Below are positions 47,874-59,217 of a DNA stretch of 64,000 bases, one piece after another. This DNA comes from Pezicula radicicola. Taxonomy: Eukaryota > Ascomycota > Leotiomycetes > Helotiales > Dermateaceae. Location of the stretch: the NCBI GenBank assembly GCA_003008705.1, contig PDUO01000067.1:156289-220288 (forward strand), in the 5' to 3' direction. Position 1 is the stretch's first letter. Every line of letters starts with the position of its first letter. The position numbers and the translations under genes were made by a program. The notes below the pieces were generated by a model. That model was not told where the DNA came from. It saw nothing but the letters and a program-made list of their open reading frames with translations, and searched no databases.

Positions 47874-48857
47874 TCAATCTTCAGACAAGCCTCTGTCTCC
47901 CAACTCCAGACCACCAACTACTTTAAAAACCTTACAATCTCCTTTATGACCACCTTCACTCCAACCTTTCGTTTGACAGTCCTGTTTTTCTCACTGAGCA
48001 AGCCATTTTTCAAAAATCCCAAGTATAAATCTCACATTGAAGGGTTTAGGACTCACCTTGTTACAATACCAAACACTTTCACACCCTCTGCACCTCAACA
48101 ATCCCTCTCCTTGCTTCCCACAAGCTTGACATAAATTCTGGCCCTCACCCTGCACCTGCTCACTCCTAGCCCTAATGCTCATCTCCATCAACCTCTCCAC
48201 ACTCGCTGGAATAACCTGCATTAAGAATGACATCAATAGGCCACTCTCAACTTCCCTTCAGATGACTCCATAAAAAAAAGGCCAAGGCCCCCACCTCCGT
48301 GGAAGGAAAAACAAAAGGGGGGACTAGAAGAAGAAATCATACCTTAACACCATTAATATCAGTCCCAACATGCCCAACCTTTCCATCCCTAACACCCTTC
48401 CTCTCAGCCCCCTCAACAACAACAGTCCACCCCTTCTTAAAACCCTTAACATCCCATTCCATCTGCGCCACCTGACTTCTTAACACACATGCGAAATTCG
48501 TGCCCATGGCATCAACAAGTATATAAGTTGGATTACTTGACAGCGTCATGTTTTCCTTGATTGTACCTAGTAGGAAATATGGAATTGAGAGTTTGGGGTT
48601 ATTAGTGTTTGGTGGAGGGATGGATGGCGCTGGGTTTTCTGGGAGGTTGAGGAAGTGGGGGAAGGTTATTGGAGAGGTGAAATTAGGGAAGGGTTGTGTC
48701 ATTTCGGAATTGATATCTGGTGGTTGGATGTAGAGATAAATGCGAAGGGTTTGATTCTATGGGTATTGGTAAAAAAATTTAGCGGGAGGAGCGAGTGTGG
48801 TACGTACTTGTTCATCCTCTGGGCTATCCTGTTCAGGAGAAAAAGCTGAGACGCAGG
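47874..48857 (-). CDS. MYND zinc-finger protein (5' end unresolved)
   Basis: Four exons are supported: 48857-48808, 48756-48343, 48215-48057 and 47981-47874. The middle exon gives LRIYLYIQPPDINSEMTQPF and IPYFLLGTIKENMTLSSNPT; the last two form a complete MYND finger, CQACGKQGEGLLRCRGCESV then WYCNKDCQTKGWSEGGHKGD and CKVF, with all seven Cys and one His of the signature. The MYND domain usually mediates protein-protein contacts with proline-rich partners. The start codon is not found: exon 48857 enters in phase 1 after a TTTCAG acceptor, and the next upstream in-frame stop is about 30 nt away. A first exon, probably short, lies beyond 48,880. The in-frame ATG at 48702 would give a shorter alternative. 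Confidence 0.78.
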
Positions 48858-49825
48858 CTGAAACACATGTGAAAATTTAGCATATCAGACTTTAAAATGA
48901 AAAGAAATCAAAGAAGCAATGGCTAAAAAGAAGAAAAAGGATATCCTAAATCGCTTCTGGCTACTCACTCCTACCTTGGCAAGTTTCCAAGATCAGGGAA
49001 ACCTGAAAAGGGGAGATCGTTCACGTGACATTTCAGGGAGGCAAAATAAGCGACGCGCTAGTGTTCTTATCAAGTCAGCCTTACAAGATCCCGCATTTCC
49101 TTCCCAATTAAGCCACTCTCTGCGATTTTTAATCCACAATTCCCAGACTTTCAAGCGGCTTTTATTTCAACGTCCGATATGTCAGAACTAATGGTGGTGC
49201 ACGCCACAAGAGGAAGGCCATCATCTAGCTCTTCTACCCAGCCTCAGCTGTGGCGGGTACTCAAGGTCTTATGAAGCTGTGGGCTGTTCATCTCCTTTGG
49301 GAGCCTCCATACCTAGCCATTCATACACTTGGCTCCCAAGGCCACATATAAGCTAGTGGTACTGTATGCTTGATGAGGATATCTCTCAGTAGACGATATC
49401 AGCATATTTGTGTTTTCGGAAGCTACCGCTCAGCTTCAATGTGACAAGTGCCAAATACTCAAGCTGTGGCGCAGTGGCTCTTCATCTCGTGTTAAGGTCG
49501 TGGTAACCATTCATGTACTCAAGTTCCCATACAAGCTAATGGTAGTGAATACCTGATGAAGATATCTCTCAGTAGACGATATCCTCATATCCATGACTTA
49601 GATACTGACGACTGCTAAGTAGCAACGTAATTATTACCTTCAGATTGACTCAAACGAACATCCCTCCGTTCTTTTCTTACATCAAAGATGAAAATCAACT
49701 TGACAATGGAATTGTATAAATGGGTGGTTGTGCGTTGTCTTGTTAAGTCTCAAAACGACATCAAGCAAAGCATCTAGCACAATTCAAACCTTCAGACAGA
49801 TCCCTCACTCGCACAAACCATCTTT
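48858..49825. other. intergenic with a degenerate direct repeat
   Basis: About 970 bp. It includes the probable missing first exon of the MYND gene and two related copies of a roughly 125-bp unit (listed separately). Confidence 0.5.
49274..49583. repeat. two diverged direct-repeat copies
   Basis: Copy 1 runs from AAGCTGTGG at 49274 to GATATC at 49400; copy 2 from AAGCTGTGG at 49461 to GATATC at 49583. Both share CATTCAT, ACTC/ACTTGG, CAAGCTAATGGTA or TAAGCTAGTGGTA, and TGATGA followed by GATATCTCTCAGTAGACGAT. A third partial start (CAGCTGTGGCGGGTACTCAA) is near 49243. No coding sense. Confidence 0.75.
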
Positions 49826-50095
49826 ATGTCCAGCCCAGACAAAGACAACCACGGGAACCAAGACATGAATAAGCGAGGCTCAAGCTCTTCTTCAAAATCT
49901 CCATCCGGCTCTTCGAAACATGTCTATCGTAGTTTCCTTCCTTACCAACCTTACACCTCCAAGTCTTCGGGTTCCGCTAGTGGTAGTGGTGGGCGGAATG
50001 TGTCTGATTATGGGAATCAGGGCACTCACGAGGCATCACAATCAACCCAAGGAGAGGGGTCAGGGCAGCAGAGTAGTAAACAACAGCAGAGATAG
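49826..50095 (+). CDS. hypothetical small Ser/Gly-rich protein
   Basis: An 89-codon ORF opening MSSPDKDNHGNQDMNKRGSS and then Ser/Gly/Gln-rich to the stop. No domain, membrane segment or cleavage signal. It is retained only because composition and start context look plausible and a promoter-like CAAG-rich stretch precedes it. It could equally be non-coding. Confidence 0.3.
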   Translation: MSSPDKDNHGNQDMNKRGSSSSSKSPSGSSKHVYRSFLPYQPYTSKSSGSASGSGGRNVSDYGNQGTHEASQSTQGEGSGQQSSKQQQR

Positions 50096-51181
50096 AGGTG
50101 CGACGGCTTCGAGTGCTGGGATTCCGGAGGGGTGATGATGGGGAACGTTGGTGGTCATCAGGGAGAGGAGAGACAGGAGACGATGCGTGGAAACTGAGGA
50201 CGTGGCATGGTGGTTTTCTTTTGTCTTATGGTGCACATCTGGATGTACCTTTCAGTGGGCACTTAGATACAGGGGTTTGGTTTTGGTTTATTTACTTTCT
50301 TTTTGAAGTGTGATGAAAGCTGGCTCTTTCGGTTGGAAACTTGGCTCAGAGACATATGGTAACGACATGGTTACAGACAACCTAAGATCCTCGAACTTTA
50401 ATACCAGAACACTACTATGTGTATTAAACCGTGATGATATGTGAACCCTTTTTTCTGCCTTGACGCAGATCCAAACCCAGTTTACAAGTAACAAGAATTT
50501 GATTATACTTTGGCTAACATGGTATAGGGACGAAGCTAGGTACTAAAAACCAAGGTCTTTTTTCAACAATGATAGTTGAGGTATTTCCAGGCCTGTCATG
50601 TGACGACACTAATTTTAAGCGTATTTCGACTTCGAATATTGACTTTCGTTCTAGGGAAAATTACATCCTCCCTCATACGATATTCAAAAATATCCAGCTC
50701 CACGAAATAGAGGGTAGCTATACCTACAACTGTAGCTGTGAGCATGATTCCCACCTTCTAGCAATCGCAGCTTGGCTGCGCACGATCATCACGGCAAAGC
50801 ATGGAGTACGACCTAGCACACGCATCGAGCTTCGAGAACCTTTCCAACATAGCTTGCAGGCCATTGAACCTCGAACTCTCGTGATTTCAATGTAGTATAA
50901 TACGCATCATGGATATAAAGCCAAAGCGGACAAAAAAGAAAGACATGCGAATAGGTCTTTGACTCTGTTGGGTCTTGGGAAAGATCTCAACTAGGTGGAA
51001 CGCTGCAAAGGTTGACTTCTGGGCCCGGATACATATTGTGGAGCTGTGCCCCGTAATGTGGACACTGCTCCCCAGATGAAGTATATCTCTCTTGCATGTA
51101 GGAATGTGACTGCCGATGGTAACCGGCAGTTTCTCATCGGTCCCTTATATGATATGTTCTTTCTACGAAGGTAGCCACCGT
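50096..51181. other. intergenic
   Basis: About 1.1 kb. The 108-codon plus ORF at 50569-50895 has no recognisable features. Nothing else is supported up to the mariner boundary. Confidence 0.45.
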
Positions 51182-52690
51182 AAGTATTGTAAACCCACAT
51201 ACAAACCAGGCCCCCTGTAGGGGTTCGACAGGGGTTTTTGACTAATAGTATTCCCTTGCTGCCCTAAAATTTGTATAGGAAAACTAATACGCACTAAGTA
51301 TTGTAAATACATATTACCCCTATTTTAAATACAAAATATAAAGCTATTTAGAGAATCTAATATTTCTTAGTACTTAGTATGTATTCTATCTGCCTTAATT
51401 ACTGCTTTACACCTCTCTTTCATCCCTCTAACTAGTCTAATAAGCTAGTCTTCTAGTACAGCTTCCTAAGCCTCTTTTACAACCTTCTGTAGCTCTATAT
51501 AAGACATTTTATCCTTAGGATAATAATTATTAATCTAATCCTTTATCTAGTTCTAAACAGTTTTAATAGGATTTAAATCCGGAGAAAAAGGAGGCTAATT
51601 AATCTTTATAATCCCCCTATTAAGAAGCTCTTGTATTGTACCTTCTGCTGCATGTCTAGGAGCTCTATCTTGTATAAAGGTATGCCTAGAATGTAGTCTT
51701 ATCTAGCTATAAACTACAGGTACAATATGTCCTTAATAGCTCTCTGCATTTATTGTCCCTTATTCCTTCTCCTAAAAGATGCTAGGGCCTTTCCCTGCTT
51801 TACTAGAAAAGCAACCCTAAAACATCTAACCCTTCTTCTTCCTCTCCTTTTTAACTATACAAGTTAGATAAAGAGCCTTATCTGCCCTCCTAGTTACATA
51901 GGTCTTTCTATAACTACCTAGGGTAACCTAAGTCTTATCTGACTAAAGAATAGTATCCTATTGTTTATCTGTCTAATCCTTATGTTCTAAGGCAAAGTTA
52001 AGTCGAAGCTTTCGGTTTTTCTTAGAAATAGGAGGTTTTCGAAGGGCAGCGTATCTCTATTAAAGAAAGAGATTAGTAAAACATCTAATAAAGAATAGAG
52101 CTAAATACCTTGTAGCTAGCCCTCCGCAAGGCAGATCGAATAGTAGACTCTTTTACTCCTTCCTAGCTAAGCTTAATAGCAACCTTCTAATAGGCTATTC
52201 TTTGATTTATCTTTAACAAAGAGATAAAGCTAATAAGCTCTTCTACTTGATTCGTAGTAATAGTAGGAGGTCTACTAGATCTCTTTTAAGGAGTACTTTG
52301 AGTCTTATAGGCATAGTAAATCTGCCTATATGTAAGCTTTATTCCCTTTTCGATAAAGAACTTGACAATATCTGTATATTTCTACCCTACAGCCTCTAAT
52401 GTCCTTGCCTAAATACGCTAGTCTCGAGTCATTTTGTATTGTCTATCTTGTCGATTTTGGTTAGGTGTATTCGGTGGGTAGGACAGAGGATCCTGTACAG
52501 GACTCTAGGTAGGTGTTACAGGCCTCTCTATTGTATAGTAATTGTAGTATAGAGTAGAGTGTTGTAAGAAGATTTAGGAGAAAAATCGAGTTCTGTAAAG
52601 CAGCACTAATCAATATTAGTCAGTACCATATACCCAATCATAACCCTGGCCACCTACCCTAGTCAGAAAATGTGGGTTTTACAATACTTA
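51182..52690 (-). mobile_element. Tc1/mariner-type DNA transposon with TIRs and TA duplication
   Basis: The inverted ends are AGTATTGTAAACCCACAT at 51184 and its complement ending 52688 (one extra base in the A run), each flanked by TA (51182-51183 and 52689-52690), the mariner target duplication. The element is 1505 bp. Internal sequence on the minus strand is a decayed DDE transposase. TIR identity and intact TA sites imply a fairly recent insertion. It is not mobile on its own because the transposase is broken. Confidence 0.93.
51367..52432 (-). pseudogene. mariner/Tc1 transposase, RIP-inactivated
   Basis: Starts near the ATG at 52432-52430 (MTRD then stop) and ends at 51367 after the RIHTKY-type end common in fungal Tc1-like transposases. 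Recognisable stretches include TYRQIYYA, HTFIQDRAP and PPFSPDLNPIKTV. About twenty in-frame TAG/TAA occur, many where relatives carry Trp or Gln (for example V-stop-N after NPIKTV). That is what C-to-T change on either strand by RIP would do. The pattern is lighter than in the flanking retroelements, since CpA and TpG remain. Not translated as a functional protein. Confidence 0.85.
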
Positions 52691-53451
52691 CGCTGGTAGA
52701 TTGTATGCTCATTACTGGGTCACCTTCTGAGATACAGGACTGTGAGGGTTGTAAGAATGCCTGTCTGCTACACGACTCTGCTGCATCGTGGCCCAATGTA
52801 GTCATAATTATGACCTATCGCTACATAGGAATTTCGGCATGATTGAGCGGTCGATTAGTGACAGTGGCTACTTCTAGGTCTCAGTCCAAGGCGATTCGGG
52901 TCAGACAACACCTTGAGAAGTTATGAGTCTTGCCATGAGTATATCAGATTTCATAATAGCCAAATAGTAAACTTGGGGTATCAATGCATAGGTAGCTCCA
53001 AAGTTGATAGGCTGCTCCGGTCTTACAAAGGACCGTACATCCTCACTTGTTGTATCTCCAGACTCTGAACCTCTAAGCTCCCTTATCTATTTCTCTCAAC
53101 ATCACTGCGGATGATATGTTAGCCGCAGTACTTGTCTTGAGCTATCATAGCTCCCCGCTACAATGAGGTTCCCCGCGGCGCGACAAATCGCATCGCGAGC
53201 TCTTGCTACGTTTCCACGGCAAACAGTGCCGACATGATCCACAAAAATATGTTGGTGGGTATGGGCGCGCGCCCCGTTTTCGCTGAACGGCTTTTCCGTT
53301 TCTTGTTTTCCAGAGAATTTCTTCCATTTCAGCTTGGACAAAAGTCTATAAAGCTATGTTTTGCAACTAAAATTGCTGCGTTATTGGTTAATATTTGAGT
53401 ATCCAGATTCTCGCTTCTCTATCACCAGCTTCAAGTACTTCGACGGGAACG
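52691..53451. other. intergenic upstream of MFS gene
   Basis: About 760 bp with no supported ORF; the probable promoter of the plus-strand transporter. Confidence 0.5.
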
Positions 53452-55007
53452 ATGTCCACGAAAAACGAGGTGCCGTGTTCTTCACCGCCTGAGACCAATT
53501 TTGGCGGGGTATCGGGGAATTCGTTCCACGCATCAACAATATCGTCTAAAAAGCATGAAGTTGAGACAGATGTCTCAGATGCAATAGGTCACGAAGAGAC
53601 TGATGAAGAAAAAAGCCAAGATGAAGGACTTAACTTTTTACAGCGAGCTTTAACTACACGTTCTGAGGTCAGGTCAATTTTAGCTCCCGGCTTACCACCA
53701 GATGGTGGAACAAAAGCTTGGCTTCAGGGTGTGGACTCAGTGCCTTCATTAGCATGTGATTTTGCTAACCTTCAATTTGTCAATTGTAGTCTTGCAGGGA
53801 CACTTAGCAATATTTAATACGATGGGCTACATCAACTCTTATGGACTCTTCGAAGCTTACTATATATCCGACCTTCAACTAGATTCGTCTGCTTTAGCAT
53901 GGCCAGGCTCCGTCCAGATTTTTCTCTTCTGCCTTTTAGCGACGGTTTCTGGGCGCCTTTTCGACTCTGGATACTATCGCCACATTCTTCTATTTGGCTT
54001 TTCTCTTCAACTCATTGGAATATTTACTACATCTTATGCAACCAACTACTACCAAATATTTTTAGCGCAAGGGGTTACTCAAGGCTTAGGAAATGGCTTC
54101 GTACTTTGTCCTACTATGAGTCTTGTTAGCACTTACTTTATAAAGAGAAGAAGTGTCGCCATCGCTACCGTCGCTTCTGGAAGTGCTACTGGCGGTGTTG
54201 TATTCCCGCTCATAGCACAACAATTACTACCTAAAATTGGATTTGGTTGGACCGTCCGTGTAATGGGTTTTGTTATGCTGGCTAATATGGCCATCATTCT
54301 TACCTTGGCACGTACACGCATCCCACCGAGAAAAGCAGGCCCAGTTTTGGAATTGCCAGCGTTTAAAGAGCCACCATATACATTATTTATCTGTGGCATG
54401 TTCTGTATATTCTTAGCCTTATATTTTGCTTTTACATATGTACGCCTCCTCCTAAGTCCTTATCAAAAACACCAATATACTAACAACAAAACAGATAAAC
54501 CTCTATGCCAAAAACGTCCTCGGTTCCACAACAGAAATGAGTCTCACAATCCTCCTCGTAATGAACGCAGTAGGAGTACCAGGACGAATCCTCCCAGCCC
54601 TAATAGCAGACGCCTACCTCGGACCAATAAACACACTAATCCCACTTTCCTTCCTCTGCTCCTTCATGCTCTACATCTGGATCGCCGTAAAATCCCTAAA
54701 CGGTCTCATCGCCTTCGCCATCATCTTCGGTCTCGTAAATGCTGCCGTTCAAGGAATCTTTATGGGCTCTATGACCAGTTTGACTAAGGATTTATCTAAG
54801 ATTGGGACGAGGGTTGGTATGGCTTTAAGTATTTTGGCTTTTGCTGCTCTTATTGGTCCGCCTATTGCTGGCAAGTTGATTGATATTGCTGGGGGAAGCT
54901 TTTTGTGGACTCAGGTTTTTGGGGGGAGTGTTACTTTTTTGGGGGCTTGTTTGTTGGTTGCGGCGAGGGTTTCGCAGACTGGGTGGGTTCTGATGGAGAG
55001 GATGTAG
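53452..55007 (+). CDS. MFS transporter, monocarboxylate-porter type
   Basis: Exons 53452-53728, 53790-54439 and 54495-55007 give 479 aa. The fungal MCT branch imports small carboxylates or riboflavin-like solutes; substrate unknown here. A polar N-terminal tail precedes LPPDGGTKAWLQVLQGHLAI and FNTMGYINSYGLFE, the family signature (DGG.KAW..V..., GYINS.G.F..YY). About twelve helices follow, including AWPGSVQIFLFCLLATVSGR, GVTQGLGNGFVLCPTMSLV, YFIKRRSVAIATVASGSATG, INLYAKNVLGSTTEMSLTIL and VGMALSILAFAALIGPPIAG. The second intron (54440-54494) was placed because the unspliced reading turns into a basic low-complexity tail, while splicing restores FAFTYINLYAKN. The ATG at 53452 is chosen over an upstream non-ATG reading. 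Confidence 0.9.
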
Positions 55008-55591
55008 GGGGTTTTGTGTTTTTAATTGGTTGAGAGGATAATTTATAAAAAATATATATTGTCTTATATGCTTGCTTTATCAAGTTAACCCTGGAAAGTT
55101 CCATGGGCGGAGTGAAATTTGGTTCTGTACTGTAACCGAGATGATTTCTGAACCCATTTCAACTTACTATTGAATTATTCGAGCCTTTCATGTCATGGAA
55201 ATCACTAGTATTTATTCCTGTAGCCTTCTCGCAGTAAATACACGAAGAAAAAAGTGTTTGATGTACCATTTGCCTTTCCTCCCTGAATATGAAAAAGAAA
55301 CCCTTTTTACTTCCATACGATTCTTCCGAGGCAACCTTCTTAGTATACATTTAAGAAAGCTTGTGGGAAATGGAGGTCTGAAACTCCGAACCGCGACACG
55401 TCTACTAACGAAGTCTTCTCCGCCATTTCCTGGCTGCTTACAAGCCATCTTCTTTCAAGTAGGCAGAGGTAAAGAGAAGAAGTGGAGGCCGTCTACGGTC
55501 TGAAACTCCGATAGAAGCAAGAAAAATGTGAAAGAGAGACACCTGTGCAAGTCCGTAGTCCTCAAGACACATCAAGTCTTCTTGCTGGTTA
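55008..55591. other. convergent intergenic region
   Basis: 584 bp between the MFS and RBR gene stops; overlapping ORFs without domains. Confidence 0.5.
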
Positions 55592-57090
55592 TCATATCCT
55601 CACTCTAATTATACGTCGGCCAATGACTTGGGCTTCTGGCTGTATCTCTTGCTGTATCTCTTGCTCTTCATCTGATTCAGCACCCAAATCTTCTTCATAT
55701 TCTGGAATACCAGGGATATTTTCTGTATGATACTTGCAATCTGCAGCATGTGCCGAATTTCCCTCTTTTCTGATGGCTATGTATGATGCCATACATAACC
55801 AGCAGTATTCGTACTTGCATCTACGACCTACATAGATAAATAAGCTCAAGTTGACAACAATTCCAGTCGGAAAAGGGAAGAAAAGTATGGGGAAATTTGG
55901 AAGGTAAACATACAAGTCATATGGTCACATCCGCTGATCTTTGTACCATGGACACCGCAAGAGGGGTTAGGACAAATCTTGCTTTTCTTCTCTAGATAGG
56001 CTGCAGAAGCAGCTTCTTCTTGAGCAAGTTCTGCGAGTCGTTCTTTTTGTTGTTCGTCGTATTGGGAACATGTCATATCTTCATGCCATGGTACCTACTC
56101 AGAAACTCAGAATTAGTATAGTTATTCTCGAAATCTCAGGGATAATTTAAATATGATTCGGGAGGGATGAGTACGAACCTTGTGTGTAAAGCAGGATTTG
56201 AAGCCGCAAGATGCGTCATTGCAAGTCATAATCGGATAGGCATGACCGTCCTCGTGTTCTTGTCCATTTCCGCAACCAGGGTTAAGACATTCCATGAAGT
56301 TGGGACTGTCCTTATATGCTGCCATCATTGAATTGCGAAGATATCTATATCAAAGTTAGTAGGATGATCTACTTCTGCTGAAGTATGTTTTACCGTACCT
56401 CTCAAATAACTCCTCTGATGCAAAAGTCTTCACTGCCTCATAATCGAGAATCTCGGGACAATTTGGACAAGCGATCTGATCCCATGGAACATCGCGGATC
56501 TGAGAATCAACGTGACCTTCGACACAACTATAGCATGTTGTTGGTGCATGCTTACACATAGCTGTGACTGTGAGAAGTGGGTTGTCTGCGTGTTCTGGTT
56601 GGCCCATGTCTTCCATGCATATTGTGCACTCTACACCCATGAGAGCTGGAGCTAGCGGCATTTCTTCATCATTATCTAGAGTGGCATGGTATCTCGCAAG
56701 AAATCTCTCTGCGTTTTCTCCTGGTGATGCATCAAGCGGCTTAAGTGCAGAGTCGATCAGATAAGGTCGGCTTCGCCATTGTAAGTCCCGTTGAAGATGT
56801 CCCCCGTCAGCACGAAGGTGTCTAATTGATCTTGTAGGAGCCACCGATGGTAGATTTTGTCGCATACCACTGAACCACCTCGTGATCTTGTCATATTCTG
56901 CTACAGTGACCGTGCGCCTCAGATATAGCAACTCTTGCATAAGTTGAACTTTGTTTCTTCTGAAGTCCCCTTTAACTTGTCGGCCGGAGTAATGTGCGAG
57001 AGCTTGCTTCATTCGTTTTATTTTGTGTTGATTGTAGGTGAGACCGAATATTGTCTCCGGGAGCGTGCGCCAATCAACATGTCTGTTCAT
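55592..57090 (-). CDS. RBR (RING-IBR-RING) E3 ubiquitin ligase
   Basis: Exons 57090-56399, 56344-56179, 56094-55914 and 55827-55592 give 424 aa. RBR ligases pass ubiquitin from an E2 to a RING2 cysteine and then to substrate. RING1 begins VECTICMEDMGQ and runs through CKHAPTTCYSCVEGHVDSQI to IACPNCPEIL. The IBR reads ECLNPGCGNGQEHEDG then MTCNDASCGFKSCFTHKVPW and HEDMTC. RING2 is KICPNPSCGVHGTKISGCDH then MTCRRCKYEYCWLCM, with the likely catalytic Cys in this last segment. The N-terminal 120 residues are basic and helical without a recognised domain. The tail is acidic (AESDEEQEIQQEIQPE). Family (Ariadne-like) is clear; the individual orthologue is not. Confidence 0.9.
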
Positions 57091-59217
57091 GGTTTCAATA
57101 TTTAAAGGTTGTCGTGCTGAGGCTTCGGAATGCTAAGCAAAGTCGAGGGCAATAAAGTGTCCGATTGAGTTTGAAAGCACGAAATGGCTTTCGTAAGGAG
57201 CTGGTTTTTGAGAACTGAGCTTTCTGGGGGAGTGTTGTGCTCTTGCGCGGTGTATGTGTGAAGGATAGGTTGAAGGTGGTTGAAGAAGAGGTCAACCTCG
57301 CTTATTTAGTCGAGTTGAAGATGAAGTTGAGAGTGTAACCTGGTCCGAATCCTGACTTCGTTAAACTATGAGTGAATACATTTTGGACTCGTACTCACCT
57401 TCTCGACTGCCGGTTTGTAGATCAGCAAGGGAAGCTGAGTTGGTCGCACTAGAAAGAGGTTTCACTCAAAAGGCGCGATGATGTTGAGGTTGCTGATGTT
57501 GTTTCTATTCTCCAAAGCCAAAAAGAGACTTAAGATCGATTGTGATAGGGCTTTTGAGGGAACACTTGCCAGTGTAGCTATGAAGTGTGTTGTGGGTCGT
57601 GAAGAAGCTGTGGCTGTGAAAAGTGTGGTTATCAAGAAGTCGCATACAAAAGCAACCTGAATAGTATTGACAATACAAGAGATTTGAAAAGAGATGGAAT
57701 TCCTTGAAGGTGAGATCGAAGTTGTTGGATTCGACAATTTGGGAAGCTGGGGAAAGACCGATATGTGCCACTTTAGCGATCTGTTGTCATATTCACTGCA
57801 CTTTGAAGTTTGGCGACCCGAATTGGTGTAGAAATCTCGCAAATTGTCGAAGTCGATCTTCAATAATCCTTCGAAACCTAGAAGGAACACGAGAATTCTT
57901 TCCAACTGGAAAAAGCATCGAGATATTGTTTATTTTATATCTAGCTTCAGTCGCTTACTTCAATGGGCGTGCACGCATCACCAGTCTGATGTGCTTGAGG
58001 CTTCTTCCAACTCCCCAGTGCTCAAATAAACATTATGGATGCTATCTTCGGCTATTAATATGCAATAGGTCAATCGAGGATAGGTTCAAGTCATTTCAGC
58101 TGCGTAATGAAAATTTGCCCCAGCTCAAGAACCTAAAAGCTTTGTTGTGAAAGATGGAGGATAAATATATGATTGCTTGTTTTGGATCTTTCTACGAAAA
58201 ACCTAATGTATCTCATTGGACTGGTTAACATTTTAGTCCTGCTAACCGAGATTCCGAATCTTCCCCTTTTACGCCAAGTTTCAATAAAAAGCCGAGGATA
58301 ACTAGTGATGAGCACACCAAATCGAGGTGATATTTTAACAAAGTCATCAATGGAAACCAAAATTTTACAACGCAATAGAAATCACGTTGGAGTCGTCTAA
58401 TAGTATCTATATAGGTAGGTAGATACAAAAATTTTCATCTCGCTTGGCCCAATTAGTTAAAAGTGTCTACAGCAATTAATAGTGAGAGGGAAATTTTGTT
58501 TGCTTTAAAGATAAGATCCGTTTAGCTCAGGCAGATTTATAGCTACTTGCAGTAAAGTTTGTACAATCTCGTAATCTATCTCTAATCCTCTAAGTAAACA
58601 GGTGTTCCCTCCCCCCAGTAAGCCACTCGACTAAACGACGGAGTGTCATGTGATGGTGAATTTCCAAGTCTTTCAGATTTCTCACCACCCTTTAACTCTT
58701 TAACCTCATCAACCTGCGAGTCGCACTCCCCATCACATCACCACGCTCAGGTCCTTTTGTGTAGTATTGTGACCAATGATCATGGCCTCATACAACCAAC
58801 AGCATACAGGATCCCATGCAGGCCCCTGTTCTGTGCGGCGCAGATGGCCGGATTGTGGCGGACCGTGAAACGAAGCAAGCGCGCGCATCAAGGCTCAGCT
58901 TCTAAGCACGAAGGCGGCGAAGGTAGAGAAAAGCCATACTTTTCTATTTGACCTCCCTACAACTCTGAAAACCATCAAGAACATCAGCTGGAAGAAAAGG
59001 TAAAACAAGCAAAGATATTTAGTAACTGATACGAAAGAGCGCACTTTAGCTACTGCCATAGCATTATTTTGTGGTGTTCTCCCAGGTGTTCTCTCAGGCA
59101 GCAGAGCTGGTGAGCCAAGACCTACTCGATTTCCCGGGCACGTGCACGCCCCCACCACTTGCACACTTTATAATTTCAATATCCCCCACTTCTCTTCCTT
59201 ACTATAATCGAATTATC
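57091..59217. other. 2.1-kb gene-free interval
   Basis: ORFs up to 148 codons occur on both strands without domain, intron structure or consistent frame. This interval separates the last gene from the right-hand transposon block. Confidence 0.5.

Noticed and set aside
50569..50895. 108-codon plus-strand ORF
   Set aside because: Unrecognised and isolated, with no sign of conservation that could be judged from sequence alone.
57462..57905. 147-codon minus-strand ORF, Ser/Phe/Ile-rich
   Set aside because: Opposite-strand frames are equally open and no family resemblance was seen.
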